Shown piece by piece: positions 6,430 through 11,630 of a stretch of 11,630 nucleotides of DNA. This DNA is from an uncultured Cocleimonas sp. (lineage in GTDB: Bacteria; Pseudomonadota; Gammaproteobacteria; Thiotrichales; Thiotrichaceae). The position numbers and the translations under genes were made by a program. The notes under the pieces were generated by a model. It did not search any database, was not told where the DNA came from, and saw only the letters and a list, made by a program, of their open reading frames with translations. Where the stretch lies: the NCBI GenBank assembly GCA_937974135.1, contig CALJIH010000187.1, forward strand, positions 1 to 11,630, read 5' to 3'. Position 1 is the first letter of the stretch. Each line of letters opens with the position of its first letter.

Positions 6430-7506
6430 TTATTCAATATCTTGGTTTTCTAGAACTAATTGGGTAATTTTCAATGTATCGTTATTTTTTTGCGCTGTTA
6501 CTAGCGCAGTACCTTCACGCGTTAGCCATTTCTTTTCTCCAACAAGCTGGTAACGAGAAATAAACTTACCCTTACCTTCAAGTTGTCCAGAAACACTTTT
6601 CCAATTGAAATCAAACAGTACCATTTTTCTTTCTGATGTTATTTCAAAGATTGTCTCTAGTTTGTCATTTAACTGTTTTTCAGTTTGATTTTTTAGTTCA
6701 GGCGCATTTGCCAGTATTGGCTTAATTACATCCACATTGCCATCTTCATAGGCTATCTCAAGATCTTTTAATAGCGATTGTAATGCTGTACTGGTTGCTT
6801 TAATAGAGGGTCGTTTTGGCTCAGCAACAGAATTAGATTTAATCGTGGTTACTTTCATCAACTGTTGTAAATTAGGATCGACTTCTTGAACAATATTTTG
6901 CGTTTCAATATCAGTCTGGACTAATTCCAAATTAGAATTGCCGTAAAATTTACCTGTCATTGCAACTAATGAACATATGCCGATAACAGAAAAAATCGCG
7001 ACAGCAGTTTTTGTGTTTGAAATTTGTGCTTCTGTCTTCTTACTAGCTTGATAATAACTAGCGGGCGCTTTACGCTGTTCACTAAAGCTAATTGTATCTT
7101 GGTGGTCTTGTTTGGTTTTTATTTGTTGATATGAATTCGTAATGAGTGACGAATAATAATCTGCACCAGGACGAGTACTTAAGTCAGGGTGATATATCTT
7201 CATTAATAACTGATAATGAAATTTTTGGATTTGCGATGTAGAAAACTTATTGGCACCCAATATTTTTTCATTACTGTTTTTTTCGTTCAGCAACACTTTT
7301 TCAATAAAATTAAAAACAGCAGTTGATAACAAGTCTGAATCTAAATCATTGTTGTCTGCAAATTCTTTTAATTGCTCTGGTGATGCTGCGATACGCAATA
7401 AATCATTGATGCCTTCAGGGAGGTCAGAGTCAGGAAAACACAACCATGCCATTTCTTCTGGTTTTCTTTCTAGGCGTAGTGCTTGATGTATTGCGGGGGT
7501 ATTCAT
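6430..7506 (-). CDS. Membrane-anchored J-domain protein with NTF2-like C-terminal region
   Basis: Not a named gene to me. The 358-residue product has four parts. Residues 1-80 form an acidic helical region. Residues about 87-130 form a J-domain-like segment with YHPDLS, whose HPD tripeptide (106-108) is what DnaJ proteins use to stimulate DnaK, and a following ITNSYQQI helix. One transmembrane helix lies at about 167-184. The C-terminal region (about 242-353) has a helical AYEDGNVD start and a strand-rich end (FNWKSVSGQLEGKGKF, then WLTREG), which resembles NTF2/SnoaL-like folds. By topology the J domain should be cytoplasmic and the C-terminal region periplasmic. The ATG at 7506 follows AGGA at about ten bases. 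It appears to form a two-gene unit with the HExxH gene downstream. J-domain assignment is good; NTF2-like is tentative. Confidence 0.8.
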   Translation of the reverse strand: MNTPAIHQALRLERKPEEMAWLCFPDSDLPEGINDLLRIAASPEQLKEFADNNDLDSDLLSTAVFNFIEKVLLNEKNSNEKILGANKFSTSQIQKFHYQLLMKIYHPDLSTRPGADYYSSLITNSYQQIKTKQDHQDTISFSEQRKAPASYYQASKKTEAQISNTKTAVAIFSVIGICSLVAMTGKFYGNSNLELVQTDIETQNIVQEVDPNLQQLMKVTTIKSNSVAEPKRPSIKATSTALQSLLKDLEIAYEDGNVDVIKPILANAPELKNQTEKQLNDKLETIFEITSERKMVLFDFNWKSVSGQLEGKGKFISRYQLVGEKKWLTREGTALVTAQKNNDTLKITQLVLENQDIE

Positions 7507-7709
7507 CGGTCAATCATCCTAACAAATTAATCAGAAAAATTCTAATACCACTAGATAAAATGTTATAAAAGATAAGAATATCCGAGTATTAATAGATATT
7601 AGTGAACGACTAGAGGTTTTCGTTCATTTAATTTAACATAAATCAATCTTGGTTAATGTTTACTTTGTTTTTGAAGATCGGTTTCGGTTTTGAAGGAATC
7701 TATATGCTT
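7507..7709. other. Gap between the J-domain gene and the small gene after holC
   Basis: No gene is visible in these 203 AT-rich bases. A perfect seven-pair inverted repeat, TGAACGA (7603-7609) with TCGTTCA (7620-7626) and a ten-base loop, lies near the middle. On the plus strand it extends by a G-T wobble and an A-T pair and is followed by TTTAATTTAAC; on the minus strand no T run follows. It may mark the 3' end of the pepA-holC transcript, and the promoter of the J-domain gene should lie between it and 7507, but I cannot identify convincing -35/-10 elements. Confidence 0.4.
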
Positions 7710-7931
7710 TTAAATTTTGTTAGTTTCAGCACGAATTGCGAATGCTCTTCCGACAGGACCAGAATTATCTTGCCCAATAGCATCTTCGATTTCATCTATG
7801 CGCTGATTCAATTCATCTAAATGAGATGACTTAGCATCCTTTTTTTTGGGCTTTGCTTTCTTGCTCGGATTACCTGCTGCAACCAGATTAGTTAATGTTG
7901 GTATGCTGTGATTATTTTGTATATTAGGCAT
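7710..7931 (-). CDS. Small uncharacterised protein downstream of holC
   Basis: A 73-residue protein I do not recognise. It starts with an IPTLTNLV stretch (10-17), has a strongly basic linker (about 23-35, rich in Lys), then a helix with heptad-like spacing (HLDELNQRIDEIEDAI, 38-53) that could be a short coiled coil, and ends in a polar tail. There is no signal peptide, membrane segment or Cys cluster. The frame is also open upstream into holC, to 8027, but I chose the ATG at 7931 because it lies 13 bases after the holC stop and the upstream residues overlap holC and look non-natural. GAAAG about 11-12 bases upstream is a poor but usable ribosome site. Its position suggests co-transcription with holC. 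In Pseudomonas, as I recall, a hypothetical gene also follows holC before valS, which may be the counterpart. Confidence 0.6.
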   Translation of the reverse strand: MPNIQNNHSIPTLTNLVAAGNPSKKAKPKKKDAKSSHLDELNQRIDEIEDAIGQDNSGPVGRAFAIRAETNKI

Positions 7932-7944
7932 AATTATATGCTTT

Positions 7945-8427
7945 CTATAATTGATAATACCCCAGAGTATACCCACGGTCCCGATAGAACGAGTATCGTT
8001 TACGACCAGCGGTAATGATTTCCTCATTGTTATCTAAAATTTCAGCCATTTTTGAGAACCTAGAAAAGAACGTAGGTCGTTGATTAGAAATATTTATTAA
8101 ATAATCGCACTCTAGTAAAGGCTCTGTTTCATGTGAAATATTGATTTGATAGATGTTCTCTTTAACGTTGTTATCGTCAGTAACTGAGGTTTTGTTATTT
8201 GATACTAAAACATCAGAATTATCGGCGGTAATGATTCCATGGGGAATAAAGCTGGTACTATCTTTTGTCCAAAGATAATCGTCTATCTTAATATTAGTTG
8301 CTTCAGAATCTGTGTGAATGTGAATCTTTAAATTCTTTTTGAATGCGATGACAACCAAACGATGAACAATGGATAATCTATGTTCTAATCCTTGTTCTTT
8401 GCTGACATAAAAATTTATTTCAGTCAT
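7945..8427 (-). CDS. holC: DNA polymerase III subunit chi
   Basis: Chi pairs with psi (HolD) in the clamp-loader assembly and binds the C-terminal tail of single-stranded DNA-binding protein, linking the replicase to SSB-coated lagging strand. The 160-residue product is a little longer than the 147 of E. coli. Family features are the MTEINFYV opening, the helix that follows it, a IHIHTD strand, the DYLWTKDSTSFIPHG block (about 50-64) and the terminal YRDRGYTLGYYQL (148-160). The middle (about 67-92) is a hydrophilic Asn/Asp/Ser-rich stretch that probably accounts for the extra length. There is no Shine-Dalgarno before the ATG. A TATAAT lies at 8445-8440 only 13 bases upstream, with no good -35. 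It follows pepA by 80 bases, a conserved proteobacterial neighbourhood. Confidence 0.9.
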   Translation of the reverse strand: MTEINFYVSKEQGLEHRLSIVHRLVVIAFKKNLKIHIHTDSEATNIKIDDYLWTKDSTSFIPHGIITADNSDVLVSNNKTSVTDDNNVKENIYQINISHETEPLLECDYLINISNQRPTFFSRFSKMAEILDNNEEIITAGRKRYSFYRDRGYTLGYYQL

Positions 8428-8472
8428 TTTATAAAAGTTATTATAATTTACAGAAAGTTAACTGGGGATGTT

Positions 8473-8504
8473 AAAAAGACACCCCCCCACTTTTGAGCTG
8501 TTTT
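8473..8504 (-). terminator. Probable weak terminator after pepA
   Basis: Read on the minus strand just after the pepA stop, AAAACAGCTC can pair with the G tract plus TGTCTTTT. The stem is imperfect (ACA/TGT, a G-G mismatch, then CTC/GGG with one wobble, plus a bulged C on the outer side), and the transcript then ends in CTTTTT. The T run supports a terminator, but the stem is weaker than in copy 1, so some read-through into holC is expected. Confidence 0.4.
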
Positions 8505-8511
8505 AATCTAA
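8474..8511. repeat. Dispersed C-tract hairpin repeat, copy 2
   Basis: Thirty-eight bases nearly identical to 2807-2845, with the first 21 bases the same. The differences fall in the 3' arm, where copy 1 has AGGG and this copy has GAGC, and where one G is missing before AATCTAA. The matching end overlaps the pepA stop codon (8508-8510 on the minus strand). The changes weaken the clean GGGTGT/ACACCC stem of copy 1. Confidence 0.7.
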
Positions 8512-10007
8512 GCAGAAGCTTTATTTATTAAGTATTGAGAGAGTAATGGCACAGGTCTTCCAGTTGCATCTTTTCCTTCCCAAGCTGTTCCAGCAATATC
8601 TAGGTGCGCCCATTTATAGTCTTTAGTAAACTCACCAAGAAAACAAGCCGCTGTGATGGTACCCGCAGCGCGGCCACCTATATTACCCAAATCAGCGAAT
8701 GAACTCTTGAGCTGTTTCTTGTAATCATCGCCCATGGGTAATTGCCAAGCGCGATCATTGATTGTGTTCCCAGCATTCATGATATCGCTAGCAAGTCCAT
8801 CGTCATTTGAGAGAACTGCACAGATATGATGACCCAAAGCAATAATACAAGCGCCGGTTAATGTAGCCGCATCGATAACTACTTCGGGATTATACTTTCC
8901 TACATAGGTTAGTGCGTCACATAACACTAATCTTCCTTCAGCATCGGTGTTTAAGACCTCGATGGTTTTACCTGACATAGAGGTAACAATATCACCCGGT
9001 TTCGAAGCGCGCGCACTAGGCATGTTTTCAGCCGCGGCGAGAACAACAACTAGATTAATGGGTAACTTCATTTCTGCGCAGGCTTTTAAAGTACCAAGCA
9101 TTCCAGCCGCACCGCCCATATCAAATTTCATTTCATCCATACTTGCACCTGGCTTCAATGAAATACCACCCGTATCGAAGGTAATGCCTTTTCCCACTAA
9201 AGCTATGGGGGCTTGATCCTTATCCTTAGCACCTTTGTACTCAAGAATTATCATCTTACCGGGTTCATCACTTCCTTTACTCACCGAGAGGAAAGACCCC
9301 ATTCCAAGCTTAGCCATGTCTTTTTCTTCAAGAATATCGATACTGATATTCGCATAATCGTTGGCAACAACATCGGCTTGTTCAGCAATATATGTGGGTG
9401 TACAAACATTTCCAGGATGATTTGCCAGATCTTTTGCTAAGCTCATACCTTTTGCAATTGCGGCTCCGTTTTTAATGGCTTTGCTCAGATCAGATTTATC
9501 TAACTTATCAAAATCAGCTAACCCTAAAGATACTTTTCTCAAAGTTGTTTCGTCTTTAGATTCACTTTTGTAGTCTAGTAATTGATAGTTAGTATCTGCT
9601 TGTGCAATTACAATTTGGGTCAGCGCATTAAGTTGCTCTTTGTTCTTGTAAGAATCAGTGAGGTATATACATAAGTCTTTAATTTTACTTGATTTAAGCG
9701 CTTTTGAAGCGGCTTTCATGGCTTTATTTAAAGCAACTGTATCAAATGATTTTTTTTCTCCGCAACCAACCATTAGCACTCGTGAAGTTGCTACGCCGTC
9801 CAATTTATAAAGTAATTGAGTTTGTTCTAATGAGCCATCAAAATCACCACTTTTAGTGATTTCTGATAGTGCTCCTTTTGATTGTTTGTCTAATTCTTTG
9901 GCAGCATCTCCAAGATTAGCTTTATTGTTTTTTGAAAAAACCGCGACAATTAAGCAATCGCTTTTATTTGCAGAAGGTGAGGTCGATGTATCAAGTTCGT
10001 ATTGCAT
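8508..10007 (-). CDS. pepA: Leucyl aminopeptidase (cytosol aminopeptidase, M17 family)
   Basis: A hexameric two-metal aminopeptidase that removes N-terminal residues from peptides. In E. coli, PepA also binds DNA in Xer recombination at plasmid cer sites and regulates carAB. The 499-residue product is close to the E. coli length of 503. The C-terminal catalytic domain has the metal ligands Lys273, Asp278, Asp296, Asp355 and Glu357, with catalytic Lys285 and Arg359; NTDAEGRL (353-360) is the M17 signature. The N-terminal domain (about 1-180) is more variable, as is usual. The ATG at 10007 has GGA seven bases upstream. Transcription is divergent from fusA, and holC follows downstream. The lptF/lptG pair often found divergent from pepA in gammaproteobacteria is replaced here by fusA. 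The stop codon lies inside the dispersed repeat. Confidence 0.97.
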   Translation of the reverse strand: MQYELDTSTSPSANKSDCLIVAVFSKNNKANLGDAAKELDKQSKGALSEITKSGDFDGSLEQTQLLYKLDGVATSRVLMVGCGEKKSFDTVALNKAMKAASKALKSSKIKDLCIYLTDSYKNKEQLNALTQIVIAQADTNYQLLDYKSESKDETTLRKVSLGLADFDKLDKSDLSKAIKNGAAIAKGMSLAKDLANHPGNVCTPTYIAEQADVVANDYANISIDILEEKDMAKLGMGSFLSVSKGSDEPGKMIILEYKGAKDKDQAPIALVGKGITFDTGGISLKPGASMDEMKFDMGGAAGMLGTLKACAEMKLPINLVVVLAAAENMPSARASKPGDIVTSMSGKTIEVLNTDAEGRLVLCDALTYVGKYNPEVVIDAATLTGACIIALGHHICAVLSNDDGLASDIMNAGNTINDRAWQLPMGDDYKKQLKSSFADLGNIGGRAAGTITAACFLGEFTKDYKWAHLDIAGTAWEGKDATGRPVPLLSQYLINKASA

Positions 10008-10081
10008 CTGATTTCCGTTTTTAAGTTTTTATTAAAAGTGTAAATGGGGCGTTTATTTTAGGTATTTATAAATATGAGAAT

Positions 10082-10110
10082 AGTATAGTTTTAAAAATAA
10101 TTTTCATTAA
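10082..10110 (-). promoter_or_regulatory. Candidate pepA promoter
   Basis: On the minus strand TATACT (10087-10082; five of six consensus bases) is preceded at 17 bases by TTAATG (10110-10105; three of six). It would give a leader of about 70 bases for pepA. The region is very AT-rich, so the match is only suggestive. Confidence 0.35.
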
Positions 10111-10170
10111 AAGAATCACATTAATAAATAACAAAAACAGTGTTCTTTTTTCTATGCGCAATTGGCCCTT

Positions 10171-10188
10171 TACTATATAATACCGCGT
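10171..10188 (+). promoter_or_regulatory. Candidate fusA promoter with GC-rich discriminator
   Basis: A perfect TATAAT at 10176-10181 is followed at once by ACCGCG, a GC-rich discriminator before the expected start near 10188. Such discriminators are a hallmark of stringently controlled promoters of translation genes, where ppGpp and DksA repress. I see no good -35 at 16-18 bases. The start would give a leader of about 140 bases. The rest of the 322-base divergent region, 10008-10329, holds the candidate pepA promoter and the leader structures; I see no gene in it. Confidence 0.5.
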
Positions 10189-10207
10189 TTTTTCGCCCGT
10201 CGAATTC

Positions 10208-10285
10208 ATTCTTAGTTATTTAAGAATTCATTTTAAGGCCAAGCATTCGTTAATTTTAGGGGGCTTTAAAACCTAGATAACGAAT
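10208..10285 (+). promoter_or_regulatory. Structured leader of fusA: hairpin plus possible pseudoknot
   Basis: Three pairings are visible. First, a simple hairpin: ATTCTTA (10208-10214) with TAAGAAT (10221-10227), six-base loop. Second, TTTTAAGGCC (10231-10240) with GGCTTTAAAA (10262-10271), ten pairs with one G-T wobble. Third, ATTCGTTA (10245-10252) with TAACGAAT (10278-10285), eight perfect pairs, which can be joined by TAGG/CCTA (10257-10260 with 10272-10275). The second and third interlock: the 5' arm of the third lies in the loop of the second. They therefore form either an H-type pseudoknot or two alternative folds. The remaining 44 bases to the ATG are A-rich and look unstructured. 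A regulatory role is inference; I do not recognise a known riboswitch or ribosomal-protein leader. Confidence 0.5.
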
Positions 10286-10329
10286 TTATATGAATTAACA
10301 AAGCAACAACAACCAAATAGAGAATAGTC

Positions 10330-11630
10330 ATGTCAGCAGACCTATCTAAATACCGTAATATCGGCATCTTCGCTCACGTAGATGCGGGTAAAACGACAAC
10401 TACAGAGCGTATCCTAAGTCTTACAGGTAAGATTCATAAAATCGGTGAAGTACACGATGGTGAGTCTACGACAGACTTCATGGAACAAGAAGCAGAACGT
10501 GGTATCACAATCCAGTCAGCCGCAGTAAGTGCTTTCTGGAAAGATCACCGCATGAATATCATCGATACCCCGGGTCACGTTGACTTCACTGTGGAAGTTT
10601 ATCGATCACTTAAAGTATTAGATGGCGGTGTGGGCGTTTTCTGTGGATCTGGTGGTGTTGAGCCACAGTCTGAGACTAACTGGCGTTATGCGAACGAATC
10701 AGAAGTTGCTCGTATTATCTTCGTCAATAAGTTAGATCGTATTGGTGCTGACTTCAAACGTGTTGTAAAACAAGTTAAAGATGTTTTGGGTGCAAACCCA
10801 TTAGTAATGGTTCTTCCTATCGGTGTTGAAGATAATTTTACGGGTGTAGTTGATCTATTGACTCGTGAAGCTTGGGTTTGGGATGGTTCTGACGATCCAA
10901 TGAAGTACGAAATTCAAGACGTACCTGCCGACATGGTTGATGAAGTTGAAGAATACCGTGAAATGCTAATCGAAACTGCACTTGAGCAAGACGACGATGC
11001 AATGGAAAAGTATCTTGAAGGTGAAGAGCCTGATTTGGACACTATCAAAGCATGTATCCGTAAAGGTACTCGTGATATGTCTTTCTTCCCAACTTACACA
11101 GGTTCTGCATTTAAGAACAAAGGCATCCAGTTAGTACTAGATGCTGTTGTTGATTACCTACCTAACCCACAAGAAGTTGACCCTCAACCACTTACGGATG
11201 AAGAAGGTGAAGAAACTGGCGAATACGCGATTGTTGATGCAGATGAGCCACTACGCGCATTAGCATTCAAAATTATGGATGACCGTTACGGTGCATTGAC
11301 CTTCTTACGTGTTTACTCAGGTAAATTAGAGAAAGGCTCTACTGTATTGAACTCATTCACGGGTAAGACTGAGAGAATCGGTCGTATCGTTGAGATGTCA
11401 GCTGATGACCGTATCGAATTAGAATCTGCACAAGCCGGTGACATCGTTGCTGTATTGGGTATGAAGAATGTTCAAACGGGTCACACATTATGTGATCCAA
11501 AACATCCTTCAACACTAGAAGCAATGGTATTCCCTGATCCTGTAATCTCAATCGCAGTGTCACCAAAAGATAAAGGTGGTTCTGAGAAGATGGGTGTTGC
11601 GATCGGTAAAATGGTTGCGGAAGATCCATC
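10330..11630 (+). CDS. fusA: Elongation factor G, EF-G2 type (partial, runs off the window)
   Basis: GTPase that drives tRNA-mRNA translocation and, with RRF, ribosome recycling. The first 433 residues are present and the C-terminal part lies beyond the window. All G motifs are intact: AHVDAGKT (15-22), RGIT (57-60), DTPGH (79-83), NKLD (133-136) and GSA (258-260); domain II begins about residue 300. The wording of the N-terminus (IGIFAHVDAGKTT, GESTTDFM, VFCGSGGVEPQSETNWR) matches the second EF-G of Vibrio, Shewanella and Pseudomonas rather than the str-operon FusA of E. coli, and neither rpsG nor tuf is adjacent. Codon choice is that of a highly expressed gene (CGT, GGT, ATC, TTC favoured). 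AGAGAA at 10318-10323 is a weak ribosome site six bases before the ATG. Confidence 0.93.
   Translation, partial: MSADLSKYRNIGIFAHVDAGKTTTTERILSLTGKIHKIGEVHDGESTTDFMEQEAERGITIQSAAVSAFWKDHRMNIIDTPGHVDFTVEVYRSLKVLDGGVGVFCGSGGVEPQSETNWRYANESEVARIIFVNKLDRIGADFKRVVKQVKDVLGANPLVMVLPIGVEDNFTGVVDLLTREAWVWDGSDDPMKYEIQDVPADMVDEVEEYREMLIETALEQDDDAMEKYLEGEEPDLDTIKACIRKGTRDMSFFPTYTGSAFKNKGIQLVLDAVVDYLPNPQEVDPQPLTDEEGEETGEYAIVDADEPLRALAFKIMDDRYGALTFLRVYSGKLEKGSTVLNSFTGKTERIGRIVEMSADDRIELESAQAGDIVAVLGMKNVQTGHTLCDPKHPSTLEAMVFPDPVISIAVSPKDKGGSEKMGVAIGKMVAEDP

Noticed and set aside
7932..8027. Upstream extension of the 73-residue protein to 105 residues
   Set aside because: It lies inside holC in another frame. 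A clean ATG follows the holC stop, and the extra residues look like a shadow of holC.
8474..8494. Repeat core as a DNA uptake sequence, since its complement begins AAAAGTG like the Haemophilus AAGTGCGGT
   Set aside because: The match breaks after AAGTG, where a G tract follows, and only two copies are seen in 11.6 kb.
11357..11629. Minus-strand open frame of 90 codons
   Set aside because: It is antisense to fusA, whose motifs and codon bias clearly mark the coding strand; its protein has no recognisable features.
1..11630. Defence, toxin-antitoxin, CRISPR or biosynthetic cluster
   Set aside because: Apart from the HExxH gene, the J-domain gene and the 73-residue gene, every gene is a recognised core gene. 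I see no repeats with spacers and no nuclease, methylase or toxin-like small gene pairs.

Overview
The window reads as chromosomal core DNA from a fairly AT-rich gammaproteobacterium. The run pyrG-kdsA-eno-ftsB-ispD-ispF is a gene order known from that class. FtsB, PepA next to HolC, and an EF-G2-type elongation factor fit the same placement. KdsA indicates a Gram-negative cell with Kdo-containing lipopolysaccharide. I cannot name the genus. There is no integrase, transposase, CRISPR array, tRNA or rRNA, and no known defence system.

Layout. Positions 1-303 hold no recognisable gene, only a possible leader hairpin. Plus-strand genes then run from 304 to 5866: pyrG (CTP synthase), kdsA (Kdo-8-phosphate synthase), a terminator-like hairpin, eno (enolase), a second hairpin with a possible promoter, then the tight unit ftsB-ispD-ispF. 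From 5877 to 10007 everything is on the minus strand. Read in the direction of transcription this is pepA (leucyl aminopeptidase), holC (DNA polymerase III chi), a 73-residue unknown, a 203-base gap, a membrane-anchored J-domain protein, and an overlapping or abutting HExxH protein. A 322-base divergent region follows, carrying the pepA and fusA promoters and a structured leader. The last gene is an EF-G2-type fusA, cut off by the window end at 11630.

How the genes work together. PyrG makes CTP. IspD uses CTP to activate methylerythritol phosphate, and Kdo made downstream of KdsA is also activated with CTP, so the pyrG-kdsA-ispD grouping has a metabolic thread. Enolase makes phosphoenolpyruvate, which KdsA consumes. 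FtsB is a divisome protein that travels with ispD in many proteobacteria. On the other strand, PepA and HolC are conserved neighbours whose usual partner, valS, is not seen next to them here.

Most of the window is ordinary. The parts most worth a second look are: (a) a roughly 38-bp G/C-tract hairpin repeat, present almost identically behind kdsA and at the pepA stop codon; (b) the fusA leader, where a 10-bp and an 8-bp pairing interlock as a possible pseudoknot or switch; and (c) the two-gene unit pairing a J-domain/transmembrane/NTF2-like protein with a zincin-like HExxH protein of unknown function.
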